40,766 nucleotides of DNA, taken from LMDS01 sp039930465 (GTDB taxonomy: Bacteria; Pseudomonadota; Gammaproteobacteria; Burkholderiales; Burkholderiaceae_C). The notes beneath the pieces are model-generated. The model searched no databases. It saw nothing but the letters and a program-made list of their open reading frames with translations, and was not told the origin of the DNA. The position numbers were made by a program, and so were the translations under genes. The stretch spans positions 1 through 40,766 of the forward strand of contig JBDTTU010000035.1 in assembly GCA_039930465.1 (NCBI GenBank), in the 5' to 3' direction. Below are positions 1-9,347 of the stretch, one piece after another; position 1 is the first letter of the stretch, and each line of letters begins with the position of its first letter.

Positions 1-49
1 GTTCGCCTGATTTCGAGTCAGGTACATTCGACCACTCTGCCACCTCTCC
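1..49 (-). tRNA. tRNA-Ser(CGA), 5' part only
   Basis: On the minus strand the sequence starts GGAGAGG at position 49 (acceptor 5' strand), with U8 at 42 and a D-arm start typical of tRNA. The anticodon stem-loop is complete: stem CCTGA (22-18) paired with TCAGG (10-6), loop CTCGAAA (17-11), so the anticodon is CGA and reads UCG serine codons. The variable arm, T-arm and acceptor 3' strand lie outside the window. It is downstream of serS in the same orientation, so read-through from serS could reach it. Confidence 0.93.
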
Positions 50-123
50 GGTATTTGCAGTGCAGCGGGCCGTTGATGCGGGCCACTGCGTCGGCGGGTC
101 TGCGCCGAGCCCGAGATTCTAGC

Positions 124-1464
<1,341 letters not shown>

Positions 1465-1552
1465 GGGATCAGGCCGCGAGCGCGGGCCCCGCGGGGTGCT
1501 GTGGAGGCACGAATTGTAGGCAGCGCCGCAGGCACCGCGGCGGCTTGCCCGC

Positions 1553-1786
1553 TCAGGCCATCTGCGGGTGCAGGCCGATGCTCACATGGTGCTGCGGCTG
1601 GGCAACGTGCGCCTGCACCTTGGCCGCACGCGCATCACACAAAACGTGCGAGGCACAGTCGGCACAGCGACCACATTGCGTGGCGACCCCGAGTTCGAAC
1701 TGCAGGCACTCGAGGCTGACAGCACCATCGGCCGCCGCCTGGCGGATCTGGTGGTCGGAGATTCGGCGGCACACACAAACGATCAT
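1553..1786 (-). CDS. bfd: Bacterioferritin-associated ferredoxin
   Basis: Small [2Fe-2S] protein of 77 residues that docks on bacterioferritin and delivers electrons to release stored iron. The Bfd cluster cysteines are visible: C4 and C6 in MIVCVCRR, then C38 and C41 in TQCGRC. A longer open frame continues upstream, but the ATG at 1786 has a good ribosome-binding site (GGAGA a few bases before it) and begins exactly where Bfd proteins begin. The C-terminal ~25 residues are His/Gln/Ala-rich and not recognisable. It follows bfr by 20 nt on the same strand, so the two are probably co-transcribed and iron-controlled. Confidence 0.93.
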   Translation of the reverse strand: MIVCVCRRISDHQIRQAAADGAVSLECLQFELGVATQCGRCADCASHVLCDARAAKVQAHVAQPQHHVSIGLHPQMA

Positions 1787-1806
1787 GGGGTCTCCGGTAT
1801 TTCGAC

Positions 1807-2283
1807 TCAGCTGGGCTCGCCCATCTGCGACTGCAGATAGTTGGGCAAACCGACCTTGCCGATCAGGTCGATCTGGGTTTCGAGAAAATCGATGTGCTCT
1901 TCGGTGTCGTCGAGAATGCCTTGCAGCAGGTCGCGCGACACATAGTCGCGCACCGATTCGCAGTAGGCGATGCCGTCCTTGATGGCGCCCTGGGCGCCGG
2001 TTTCCGACTGCAGGTCGCAGCTCAACAACTCGGGCACGTTCTCGCCGATCAGCAGCTTGCCCAGGTCTTGCAGGTTGGGCAGACCATCGAGCATGAAGAT
2101 GCGCTCCATCAGTTGATCGGCGTGTTTCATCTCGCCGATCGACTCTTCGTATTCCTTCTTCGCCAGCCGGCTGAAGCCCCAGTGCTTGAGCATGCGGTAG
2201 TGCAGGAAGTACTGGTTCGTGGCGGTCAGCTCGTTCTTCAGCTGCGCGTTCAGGTGGGCAATGACTTGCGGATCGCTTTTCAT
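1807..2283 (-). CDS. bfr: Bacterioferritin
   Basis: Haem-containing 24-mer iron-storage protein, 158 residues, normal length. Ungapped comparison with the remembered E. coli Bfr sequence shows haem ligand M52 and ferroxidase ligands E18, E51, H54, E94 and H130 in place. The glutamate expected at 127 is threonine here (segment DDTEEH, ending at H130), with E128 and E129 beside it. The ATG at 2283 has a CGGAG site 6 nt upstream. First gene of the bfr-bfd unit. Upstream, at 2401-2427, lies an AT-richer Fur-like sequence. Family identification is firm; whether the changed site alters iron oxidation is not known. Confidence 0.97.
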   Translation of the reverse strand: MKSDPQVIAHLNAQLKNELTATNQYFLHYRMLKHWGFSRLAKKEYEESIGEMKHADQLMERIFMLDGLPNLQDLGKLLIGENVPELLSCDLQSETGAQGAIKDGIAYCESVRDYVSRDLLQGILDDTEEHIDFLETQIDLIGKVGLPNYLQSQMGEPS

Positions 2284-2400
2284 GGAGGGCTCCGAGGGCT
2301 GGGGATGTCAGGCGCGCAGCGCGCAAGCGCGACGGCCACGACCATTGTGGTGCGACATCGGCAGCATCGGAAGGCGCGGTTGAGCGGTCATCACGGCCGC

Positions 2401-2427
2401 ATTATGATTGCAAATCGTTCGCATTAA
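2401..2427. promoter_or_regulatory. Fur-like operator upstream of bfr
   Basis: An AT-rich island (ATTATGATTGCAAATCG then TTCGCATTAA) in an otherwise GC-rich 339-nt gap between bfr and feoA. It resembles the GCAAAT/ATTCGCATT half-sites of proteobacterial Fur boxes. It lies about 120 nt upstream of bfr and about 200 nt upstream of feoA. Predicted by eye only; no matrix score was computed. Confidence 0.45.
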
Positions 2428-2556
2428 CAACCTGAGGGCAAAGCCCCTCGACTTGAGTGCCCAGCGGGAAGGCTGGCTGGGCCGGTGTCCGCAGCGCCCA
2501 CATCTCGTGCGGCATGTCTTGACAAGCGTCAAACCAGCTGCGCCCAGGGGCATCTC

Positions 2557-2577
2557 AAATGAGAGACAATCTCATTT
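2557..2577. promoter_or_regulatory. Fur-like palindrome upstream of feoA
   Basis: A perfect inverted repeat AAATGAGA-N5-TCTCATTT, 46 nt before the feoA start. The ATGAGA/TCTCAT arms match the usual NATNATGAGAAT-type Fur half-sites. A TTGACA hexamer lies upstream at 2519-2524, although no convincing -10 was found at the ideal spacing. Position and neighbours (ferrous iron uptake) fit repression by Fe-Fur. The rest of the 2284-2622 gap shows no gene. Confidence 0.6.
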
Positions 2578-2622
2578 GCATGCGCATTCACCGGCGCCGC
2601 ACCACCCACCCTTCACACGCCC

Positions 2623-2865
2623 ATGCTGCTCAACGAACTGCCCAACGGCGCGCACGCCACGGTGTCACGCGTGGTGTCGGCCTCAGTCGAGGTCGACGCG
2701 ATGGCGCTGCGCCGGCTCGGCGAACTCGGTTTCATTCCCGGCGAACCGGTGCAACTGCTGCGCCGTGGCCCCGGTGGTCGCGAGCCGCTCGCGGTGCTGA
2801 TCGGCGAAACATTGTTCGGCCTGCGCCTGCTCGAAGCGCAGTGCATCGAAGTGCACCCGGCCTGA
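2623..2865 (+). CDS. feoA: Ferrous iron transport protein FeoA
   Basis: An 80-residue SH3-like cytoplasmic protein that acts with FeoB in Fe(II) uptake. The family signature is visible as LGELGFIPGEPVQLL (about 32-46), followed by PLAVLIGETLFGLR, the typical FeoA end. ATG at 2623. It is separated from feoB by 7 nt and preceded by a Fur-like palindrome, so it is the promoter-proximal gene of an iron-regulated feo operon. Confidence 0.95.
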   Translation: MLLNELPNGAHATVSRVVSASVEVDAMALRRLGELGFIPGEPVQLLRRGPGGREPLAVLIGETLFGLRLLEAQCIEVHPA

Positions 2866-2872
2866 GCCTGCC

Positions 2873-4765
2873 ATGCAGCACACGCTGAACTCGCCGAACC
2901 ACGCCGCCATGTGGAGCGTGGCGTTGGTCGGCAACCCGAACTGCGGCAAGACCGCCCTCTTCAACCTGCTCACCGGCGCGCGCCAGAAGGTGGCCAACTA
3001 CGCTGGCGTCACAGTCGAGCGAAAGGTCGGCCTGGCGCGGCTGCGCAACGGGCAGCCGGTGTCGGTCGTCGATTTGCCCGGCGCCTACAGCCTGTCGCCG
3101 GCCACACCCGACGAGCAGGTCACGCTCGAAGTGATCGAAGGCCGGCGCGCTGGCGAAACCGCACCCGACGCGATCATCGCAGTGGTCGACGCGACCAACC
3201 TGCGCATGAACCTGCGGCTGGTGCTGGAACTGAAACAGCTCGGCCGCCCGATGATGGTCGCGCTCAACATGGCCGACGTGGCGCGCTCGCAAGGCTTGGC
3301 GATCGACGTTGAGCGGCTCGCGGCCGAGCTCGGTTGCCCGGTGGTGGAAACGGTGGCGGTCAAGCATGACGGTCATGCCGGCCTGCTGGCGTTGATGGAA
3401 CGTCAGCTCAACGGTGCGGCACCCGCGGCGGCTGTCGCAGCGCCGCTCGCAAAGCCCGAAGCCAGTTCTTCGGCCGACCTGCAGCGCGAAGTGCGGCGCA
3501 TCCTCACGTTGACCGCGCCAGGCGCGGCGCAGTTCCAGCGTTTCCACCACCGGCTGGATGCGGTCGTGATGCACCCGGTGTGGGGCCTGGTGATCCTGGC
3601 GGCGGTGCTGTTCCTGATCTTTCAGGCGGTATTCTCGTGGGCCAACGTGCCGATGGACGCGATCAAGGCGCTGATGGCCGGCGTGGGCGAATGGGTCACC
3701 ACGCACATGGCTGAGGGACCGCTGCGCAGCCTGCTCGTCGACGGCGTGATCGCGGGCGCCGGCAGCGTCATCGTGTTCCTGCCGCAGATCCTGATCCTGT
3801 TCTTCTTCATCCTGCTGCTCGAAGACTCGGGCTACCTGCCGCGCGCCGCGTTCCTGCTCGACAACGTGATGGGCCGGGTCGGCTTGTCGGGCCGCGCGTT
3901 CATTCCGCTGCTGTCGAGTTTTGCCTGTGCCATTCCCGGCATCATGGCCACCCGCACGATCGCCAACTGGAAAGACCGGCTCGCCACGATCATGGTCGCG
4001 CCGCTGATGACGTGTTCGGCGCGGCTACCGGTCTACGCGCTGCTGATCGGCGCCTTCGTACCCGACCGCAGCGTGGGTCTGTTCAACCTGCGCGGGCTCA
4101 CGCTGTTCGGGCTTTACGTGGCCGGCGTGGTGTCGGCGATGTTGGTGGCGTGGCTCTTCAAGCGTGTTTGGATGAAGAGCCGCTACCAGCCGCTGATGCT
4201 GGAGCTGCCGCCGTACCGCGTGCCTGGTTTGCGCAACCTGGTCATCGGCCTGTGGGAGCGGGCGCGCATCTTCATGGCCCGGGTCGGCGGCATCATCTTC
4301 TCGCTGATGGTGATCCTGTGGTTCCTCTCCAGCTACCCGTCGCCGCCCGATGGAGCGACGGGGCCCGCGATCCAGTACAGCATCGCTGGCTGGCTCGGTC
4401 AGGCGCTGCAGCACGTGTTCGCGCCCATCGGCTTCAACTGGCAGATTTCGATCGCGCTGGTGCCTGGGCTGGCAGCGCGCGAGGTGGCCGTGGGCGCGCT
4501 CGGCACGGTGTATGCGATGTCGGCCGCGGGCAACGAAGTGGCCGACGCGCTGTCGCCGGTGATCGCCAAGGGCTGGTCGCTCGCCACCGCCTACTCGCTG
4601 CTGGCCTGGTACGTGTTTGCACCTCAATGCATCTCGACGCTCGTGGTCGTGAAGCGCGAGACCAACTCCTGGCGCTACCCGGTGCTGATGGCGGCCTACC
4701 TGTTCGTGCTGGCCTACGTGGCGGCATTCGCCACCTACCGGCTCACGCTGTTTTTCGGAGGCTGA
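2873..4765 (+). CDS. feoB: Ferrous iron transporter FeoB
   Basis: Inner-membrane Fe(II) permease with an N-terminal G domain. G1 is GNPNCGKT (residues 20-27), G3 is DLPGAYS and G4 is NMAD. From about residue 235 the protein is a series of hydrophobic segments containing Gate-type motifs (LIFQAVFSW, LIFFFILLLEDSGY, PLLSSFACAIPGI). At 630 residues it is shorter than E. coli FeoB (773), as in many Betaproteobacteria. The ATG at 2873 has no strong ribosome-binding site and may be translated by coupling to feoA; an internal ATG at codon 13 (MWSVALVG) is the alternative start. Confidence 0.97.
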   Translation: MQHTLNSPNHAAMWSVALVGNPNCGKTALFNLLTGARQKVANYAGVTVERKVGLARLRNGQPVSVVDLPGAYSLSPATPDEQVTLEVIEGRRAGETAPDAIIAVVDATNLRMNLRLVLELKQLGRPMMVALNMADVARSQGLAIDVERLAAELGCPVVETVAVKHDGHAGLLALMERQLNGAAPAAAVAAPLAKPEASSSADLQREVRRILTLTAPGAAQFQRFHHRLDAVVMHPVWGLVILAAVLFLIFQAVFSWANVPMDAIKALMAGVGEWVTTHMAEGPLRSLLVDGVIAGAGSVIVFLPQILILFFFILLLEDSGYLPRAAFLLDNVMGRVGLSGRAFIPLLSSFACAIPGIMATRTIANWKDRLATIMVAPLMTCSARLPVYALLIGAFVPDRSVGLFNLRGLTLFGLYVAGVVSAMLVAWLFKRVWMKSRYQPLMLELPPYRVPGLRNLVIGLWERARIFMARVGGIIFSLMVILWFLSSYPSPPDGATGPAIQYSIAGWLGQALQHVFAPIGFNWQISIALVPGLAAREVAVGALGTVYAMSAAGNEVADALSPVIAKGWSLATAYSLLAWYVFAPQCISTLVVVKRETNSWRYPVLMAAYLFVLAYVAAFATYRLTLFFGG

Positions 4766-4769
4766 AACC

Positions 4770-5036
4770 GTGCAATCGCTGATCGTGATTCTGCTGGTGC
4801 TTGCTTGCAGCACCTACGCACTGTGGACGCTGATGCCGTCAGCCGCGAGGCGCTCGCTGGCGCTCACACTGTTGCGCTTGCCGAAGCTGCCACACCGGGT
4901 CGAAGCGCGCCTGCAGAAGGCCGCGCAGGCTGCATCGGGCTGTGGCTGCGACGGCTGCGACCGTTCCGAAAAGAAGCCCGCCGCGAAAGCGCCGGCACAG
5001 CATCCGATCACGTTCCACCCGCGCGCTCGGCGCTGA
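4770..5036 (+). CDS. Small Cys-rich FeoB-associated membrane protein
   Basis: An 88-residue protein with one N-terminal membrane span (SLIVILLVLACSTYALW, residues 3-19), a basic middle region, a cysteine cluster SGCGCDGCDRSEKK near residues 57-70, and a basic Pro/His tail. It starts at GTG 4770, 9 nt after a CGGAG site that overlaps the end of feoB. By position it occupies the FeoC slot, but it lacks a winged helix and resembles the short Cys-rich membrane proteins often found behind feoB (DUF6587-like or FeoB-associated Cys-rich). The CxCxxC cluster could bind iron or sense redox state; that is inference. Confidence 0.8.
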   Translation: MQSLIVILLVLACSTYALWTLMPSAARRSLALTLLRLPKLPHRVEARLQKAAQAASGCGCDGCDRSEKKPAAKAPAQHPITFHPRARR

Positions 5037-5045
5037 GGCCAAGCG

Positions 5046-6017
5046 CTAAGGCTTGCCCGCGGCCACCACCGCCATCGACTTGTCACCCAAGCCGAGCGGC
5101 AACGGGAAGCTGACCTTTTCTTCGACCCCGGGCAAGCTGCGCACCGCCACCGCACCGAGCGCACGCAGCCGCTCGATCACCTGCAGTACCAGGATGTGCG
5201 GCGCCGACGCGCCGGCGGTCAGCCCGACACTGTGTTTGCCCTCGAACCACTCGGCGCGCAGGTCGTCGGGCCCATCGACCATGTAGGCCTCGGTGCCCAG
5301 GCGCTGCGCGAGTTCGCGCAGGCGGTTGCTGTTGGAACTGGTCGGGCTGCCGACCACGATCACGATGTCGACCTTGGGCGCGAGCACCTTCACCGCGTCT
5401 TGCCGGTTCTGCGTGGCGTAGCAGATGTCCTGCTGTTTCGGTTCGCGCACTTTCGGAAAACGCCGCTTCACCGCCGCGAGAATTTCCGCCGCATCGTCGA
5501 CCGACAGCGTGGTCTGCGTCACCACGGCGAGCTTGTCGCTCTGCGCCACCTGCACACGGCCCACGTCGGCCACGTCTTCCACGAGGTAGATGCCCTCGTT
5601 CAGCTGCCCCATCGTGCCCTCGACCTCGGGGTGGCCCTTGTGCCCGATCATGATGAAGTCGTAACCCTCGCGGTGCAGCTTGGCCACCTCCACGTGCACT
5701 TTGGTGACGAGCGGGCAAGTGGCGTCGAACACGCTGAAGCCGCGCGCCGCCGCCTCAACGCGCACCGCCTGCGACACACCGTGCGCGCTGAACACCAGCG
5801 TGGCGCCGGGCGGCACGTCGGCCAGGTCTTCGATGAAGATCGCGCCCTTGGCCTTCAGATCATTCACCACGTAGGTGTTGTGCACGATCTCGTGGCGCAC
5901 GTAGATCGGTGCGCCGAATTTGGTGAGGGCGCGCTCAACGATTTCGATCGCGCGGTCCACACCGGCGCAAAAGCCACGCGGCTCGGCCAGCACGATCTCT
6001 TGGAGTTCGGCATTCAT
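5046..6017 (-). CDS. ispH: 4-hydroxy-3-methylbut-2-enyl diphosphate reductase
   Basis: Last enzyme of the MEP isoprenoid pathway, converting HMBPP to IPP and DMAPP with a [4Fe-4S] cluster. The three cluster cysteines are visible in GFCAGVDRA (near the N-terminus), DATCPLVTK and DICYATQNRQ. Substrate motifs include HEIVHN, SAHGVS and GSPTSSNSNRL. 323 residues, normal length. ATG at 6017 overlaps the fkpB stop as ATGA, giving translational coupling in the widespread fkpB-ispH pair. It is convergent with the feo operon, with only 9 nt between stops. Confidence 0.98.
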   Translation of the reverse strand: MNAELQEIVLAEPRGFCAGVDRAIEIVERALTKFGAPIYVRHEIVHNTYVVNDLKAKGAIFIEDLADVPPGATLVFSAHGVSQAVRVEAAARGFSVFDATCPLVTKVHVEVAKLHREGYDFIMIGHKGHPEVEGTMGQLNEGIYLVEDVADVGRVQVAQSDKLAVVTQTTLSVDDAAEILAAVKRRFPKVREPKQQDICYATQNRQDAVKVLAPKVDIVIVVGSPTSSNSNRLRELAQRLGTEAYMVDGPDDLRAEWFEGKHSVGLTAGASAPHILVLQVIERLRALGAVAVRSLPGVEEKVSFPLPLGLGDKSMAVVAAGKP

Positions 6018-6460
6018 CAGAGCACCCCGATCAACTTCACTTCGAAAGTCACAGGCCGGCCAGCGAGCGGGTGATTGAAGTCGAACACCATCACGTCACC
6101 GTCGATCTCGCGCAGCACACCGGCATAGGCCGATTTGCCGTCGGGCGTGGGGAACTGCACCACGTCGCCCACGCTGTACTGCTCGTCGGGGTCGCCCAGT
6201 TCGTCGAGCAGCGAGCGCTTCACACGCTGCAGCATCTCGGGGTTGCGCTCGCCGAAGGCCTCGCCCGCGGCCAGCTCGAACGACTCGTGCGTGCCTTCAG
6301 GCAGGCCGATCAACAGCCTTTCCATCGCCGGAGCCAGCTCGCCGGTGCCCATCGAGAGCGTGGCGGGTTTGTCGTTGAAGGTGTTCACGAGGTCGTCGCC
6401 GTCAGGCCCGGCGAGGCGGTAGTGCAGGGTCAGGAACGACCCGGGTTCGACTTGATTCAA
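6017..6460 (-). CDS. fkpB: FKBP-type peptidyl-prolyl isomerase (SlpA/FkpB)
   Basis: Cytoplasmic proline isomerase/chaperone of the SlyD-like FKBP family, 147 residues. Visible features are FLTLHYRLA at the N-terminus, the flap-like segment with AGEAFGERNPE, and the C-terminal FDFNHPLAGRPVTFEV. The frame is open well upstream, but homology begins at LNQVEPG. The best start is TTG at 6460, preceded by AAGGA with 6-nt spacing. A GTG 21 nt further upstream (6481) is the alternative. Followed by ispH with a 4-nt overlap. Confidence 0.93.
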   Translation of the reverse strand: MNQVEPGSFLTLHYRLAGPDGDDLVNTFNDKPATLSMGTGELAPAMERLLIGLPEGTHESFELAAGEAFGERNPEMLQRVKRSLLDELGDPDEQYSVGDVVQFPTPDGKSAYAGVLREIDGDVMVFDFNHPLAGRPVTFEVKLIGVL

Positions 6461-6545
6461 GCGGTTTCCTTGAGGGCACACGTGGGTGCCATAGACTGGC
6501 GCTGATTTTACGAGCAGGCGTGAATGCGCCTGAATCAGGGCCAAC

Positions 6546-7220
6546 ATGGTGCTCAAGGACATTCCCGCCGACGCCCGCCCGCGCGAAAAGCTGCTCGCGC
6601 ACGGCCCCGCCGCACTGGCCGACGCCGAACTGATCGCGCTGCTGCTGCGCACCGGCATGAAAGGTTTGTCGGTGTTGCAACTGGCGCAACAGCTGCTCGA
6701 CCATTTCGGCGGCCTGCAAGGCCTGCTGCACGCCGGGCCCAATGAGCTGAAAGGCATCAAGGGCCTGGGCCCGGCCAAGCGCGCCGAGATCGCCGCGGTG
6801 ATCGAACTGGCGCGCCGCGCACTCACGCGCGAGCTCAACCAGCGCCCGGTGTTCGATGCGCCGGGCAAGGTCAAGACCTACCTGCAACTGCAGCTCGGTG
6901 CGCTCGGTCACGAGGTATTTGCGGTGTTGTTTCTCGATTCCCAAACGCGCCTGATCAAGCTCGAAGAAATGTTCCGCGGCACGCTCACGCAGGCGGCGGT
7001 CTACCCGCGCGAAGTGGTCAAGCGTGCGCTCGACCTGCAGGCCTCGGCGGTGATCTTCGCCCACAACCACCCGTCGGGCGCAGCCGAACCGTCGCGTGCC
7101 GACGAGTTGCTGACGCAGACGCTGAAGAGCGCGCTCGCACTCGTCGACATCCGCGTGCTCGATCACCTGGTGGTCGGCCACCAAGACGTGATCTCGTTCG
7201 CCGAACGTGGCTTGTTGTGA
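6546..7220 (+). CDS. radC: RadC family JAB-domain protein
   Basis: A 224-residue protein with an N-terminal helix-hairpin-helix part (LKGIKGLGPAKRAEI, about 72-86) and a C-terminal JAB/MPN metal-binding domain with the family motif HNHPSGAAEPSRAD. Despite the name, a role in DNA repair is not established for this family. The start at 6546 is the first ATG in frame and matches the usual MVLKDIP-type N-terminus. It is divergent from fkpB across an 85-nt gap and followed closely by an Smr-domain gene. Confidence 0.95.
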   Translation: MVLKDIPADARPREKLLAHGPAALADAELIALLLRTGMKGLSVLQLAQQLLDHFGGLQGLLHAGPNELKGIKGLGPAKRAEIAAVIELARRALTRELNQRPVFDAPGKVKTYLQLQLGALGHEVFAVLFLDSQTRLIKLEEMFRGTLTQAAVYPREVVKRALDLQASAVIFAHNHPSGAAEPSRADELLTQTLKSALALVDIRVLDHLVVGHQDVISFAERGLL

Positions 7221-7227
7221 GCCGGCC

Positions 7228-7899
7228 GTGAAAGCGCGCGCCCTCGACGAACTCGGCCCGCTCAAGCGCGCGCTGCAAGACGCCGCTCGCGAAGCGGCCG
7301 AGAACCAGGCACGCGAACAGGAACGTGCGGCGCGCGACACACGCGAGCGCAACCTGTTCGCGCTGAGCGTGGGCGACGTGGCGCCGCTGAAGAAGCAGGC
7401 ATCGGCGCCGTCGTCAACAGCCCGCCCTGCCCCGGTTCCACGCCAGCGCCTGCGCGACGAAGCGGCGGTGATGATCGAGGCGATCTCCGACGAATTCGAC
7501 GTCGAATCGTTGCTCGAAACCGATGACACGCTGTCATTCCGGCGCCGCGGCATCGGGCCCGAAGTGGTGCGCAAATTGCGCCGCGGCGTGTGGGCGATTC
7601 AGGCCCAGCTCGACCTGCACGGGCTGCGCCGCGACGAAGCCCGCGAGCGCCTCGCCACGTTCTTGCGCGAAGCCCACCACGCCGGCCTGCGCTGCGTACG
7701 TGTCGTGCACGGCAAAGGCCACGGCTCGCCCGGGCGCGAGCCGGTTCTCAAAGCCAAGGTGCGAAGCTGGCTGGTGCAAAAGAGCGAGGTCGTCGCGTTT
7801 GCGCAAGCGCGTGCTTCGGACGGCGGCAACGGCGCGTTGATGGTGTTGCTGCGGCCCACTTCGCCGAACCACGCTCACAAGGCCGAGAGAAAGCGATAG
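7228..7899 (+). CDS. Smr-domain protein (MutS2 C-terminal-like)
   Basis: About 223 residues with a charged N-terminal helix region (rich in R, A, E, Q) and a C-terminal Smr domain carrying the conserved LDLHGLRRDEA and VVHGKGHGS motifs. Stand-alone Smr proteins of this type (SmrA/YdaL-like) have nuclease or nicking activity in some species. Start chosen at GTG 7228 (VKARALDELGPL), 7 nt after radC. A GTG at 7207 inside radC would add seven residues. The 3' end overlaps the convergent transporter gene by 25 nt, so no separate terminator fits between them. Confidence 0.88.
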   Translation: MKARALDELGPLKRALQDAAREAAENQAREQERAARDTRERNLFALSVGDVAPLKKQASAPSSTARPAPVPRQRLRDEAAVMIEAISDEFDVESLLETDDTLSFRRRGIGPEVVRKLRRGVWAIQAQLDLHGLRRDEARERLATFLREAHHAGLRCVRVVHGKGHGSPGREPVLKAKVRSWLVQKSEVVAFAQARASDGGNGALMVLLRPTSPNHAHKAERKR

Positions 7900-9347
7900 A
7901 GGGCTTGCTGCTCGGCCTCGGTCAGATCGAAGAAACGTTCGCGCACGACGCTGGCTTCGCCGCCGTGGTCAAGCACGGCATCGCGCAAGGTGGCTGCGCG
8001 GCCGTCATGCAGGAAGCGCGGCCGCAGACCCAGACCCACCAGCGGCGTGGTGCGCCAATCGGCGCCGGTCGCGCTGCCCTGCTCGATCTTGTCGTCCAGC
8101 GCGGCGCCCATGTCGTGCAACAACAAGTCGGAATAGAGCAGCACCTCACCCCCGTTGCCACGCAACGAAGGCACGTGGCACTTGGCGCAGCCGACCGCGT
8201 TGAAGAGCCGCGCGCCTTCGCCGCCCGCTGGGCCGGTACCACCAGACGCCGCGGTGCGCTCGGCCGCCGCGCCAGCGTTCGGCGTGAGGCCGGCCAACAC
8301 GACCAGCCCGTAGGCGCTGGCCGCAGACACGGCGAGCGCCACCGTGGCAATGCCCATCAGCCGCCACGGGCCGCCGGCATCGCGCAGGCGTGCTATCGGC
8401 GTGGTCAGGCCCAGCGCCACCATGACCATCAGGAACAGGAACTGGTCAGCTTCGAGAATGAGCCGGCGCAGCTGCGGCTGCAGCGTGACGGCCGAATTGA
8501 AGAGCAGCACCGCGACGAAGCCGAACACGAACCACGGGATCGGCAGACGCGCTTTCGGCCCGTCCGCCTGGCCGAGTGACTGCTTCTTTCTGGCTTGAAT
8601 GACGCCGAACACCAGCAGCAGCGGCACCAGCATCACCACCTTGCTCAGCTTGACCAGCGTCGCCGCGTTCAACGCACCCTCTGAAACCGAGTACGACGCG
8701 CCATAGACCTGCGCCAACTCGAAGATGCTGGCGCCGACCGTGACGCCGAAGCTGCGGTCGTCGAGGCCCGGCATCCAGCCCGCCGTGAACGCCACCGGGT
8801 AGAGCAGCAGTGCCAGCGTGCCGGCGATCGTGATCACGGTGATCGCCACGCCAGCCTGCTGTTCGCGGGCCCGCGTCAGCGCGGCCATCGACAGAATCGC
8901 GGCCGCGCCACACACCGCCGCGCCGACCGCGATCAGCAGCGCCAGAGTCGAATCGAGCTTGAACACACGGATCGCGACCACGCGCACGACCACCAGCACC
9001 GTCACCAGCTCCAGCGCCGCGATCGTGATCGGCACGGGGCCCAGGTCGGCCAGCAGCGCGACGGTGATGCGAAACCCGAGCAGCACCACACCCAGGCGCA
9101 GCAGGTAACGTTTGGTGAAGTCGAGCCCGGGGCGCAGCGCCGCCGGACATTCGAAGCAGGTGCCGAGCAGCAGCCCGAAGAGCATCGCCACCAGCACCGG
9201 ATTGCGGGCCAGCGGGTCGCCCAGCCCGCCGGCAATCCAGCCCGCAGCGAGCGCCAGGCCACCCGCCGCCGCGGTGCCGGGTAGCTTGTTGCGCCAGCCC
9301 GAAGGCCCGGCGAACGAGGCGCGAAACAAGCTCAGTACAGTGCTCAC
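7875..9347 (-). CDS. YeiH-family transporter fused to C-terminal half of di-haem oxidoreductase
   Basis: A 490-residue two-part protein. Residues 1-354 are a YeiH/UPF0324 membrane protein (putative sulfate exporter family) with about ten to eleven hydrophobic spans and the family-like segment FGVTVGASIFELAQVYGA. Residues 355-490 are a cytochrome c domain with haem site CAKCH (387-391), then YSDLLLHDMG, DWRTTPLVGLG, RFLHDGRA and DHGGEA. These are the hallmarks of the second half of DHOR/DUF1111 di-haem enzymes. Its missing first half is at the end of the preceding gene. GTG start at 9347 overlaps that gene's stop (GTGA), with a strong GGAGG site 7 nt before it. The cytochrome must face the periplasm to receive haem. 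Family assignments are firm; substrate is unknown. Confidence 0.9.
   Translation of the reverse strand: MSTVLSLFRASFAGPSGWRNKLPGTAAAGGLALAAGWIAGGLGDPLARNPVLVAMLFGLLLGTCFECPAALRPGLDFTKRYLLRLGVVLLGFRITVALLADLGPVPITIAALELVTVLVVVRVVAIRVFKLDSTLALLIAVGAAVCGAAAILSMAALTRAREQQAGVAITVITIAGTLALLLYPVAFTAGWMPGLDDRSFGVTVGASIFELAQVYGASYSVSEGALNAATLVKLSKVVMLVPLLLVFGVIQARKKQSLGQADGPKARLPIPWFVFGFVAVLLFNSAVTLQPQLRRLILEADQFLFLMVMVALGLTTPIARLRDAGGPWRLMGIATVALAVSAASAYGLVVLAGLTPNAGAAAERTAASGGTGPAGGEGARLFNAVGCAKCHVPSLRGNGGEVLLYSDLLLHDMGAALDDKIEQGSATGADWRTTPLVGLGLRPRFLHDGRAATLRDAVLDHGGEASVVRERFFDLTEAEQQALYRFLSAL

Noticed and set aside
1481..1493. CGCGG-GCC-CCGCG dyad between serS and bfd as a terminator
   Set aside because: Five-bp stem with a three-base loop and no T-run; expected by chance at this GC content.
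7207..7227. GTG 7207 as start of the Smr-domain gene
   Set aside because: Would overlap radC by 14 nt and add residues (ACCEPA) unlike the family; GTG 7228 fits better, though not proven.
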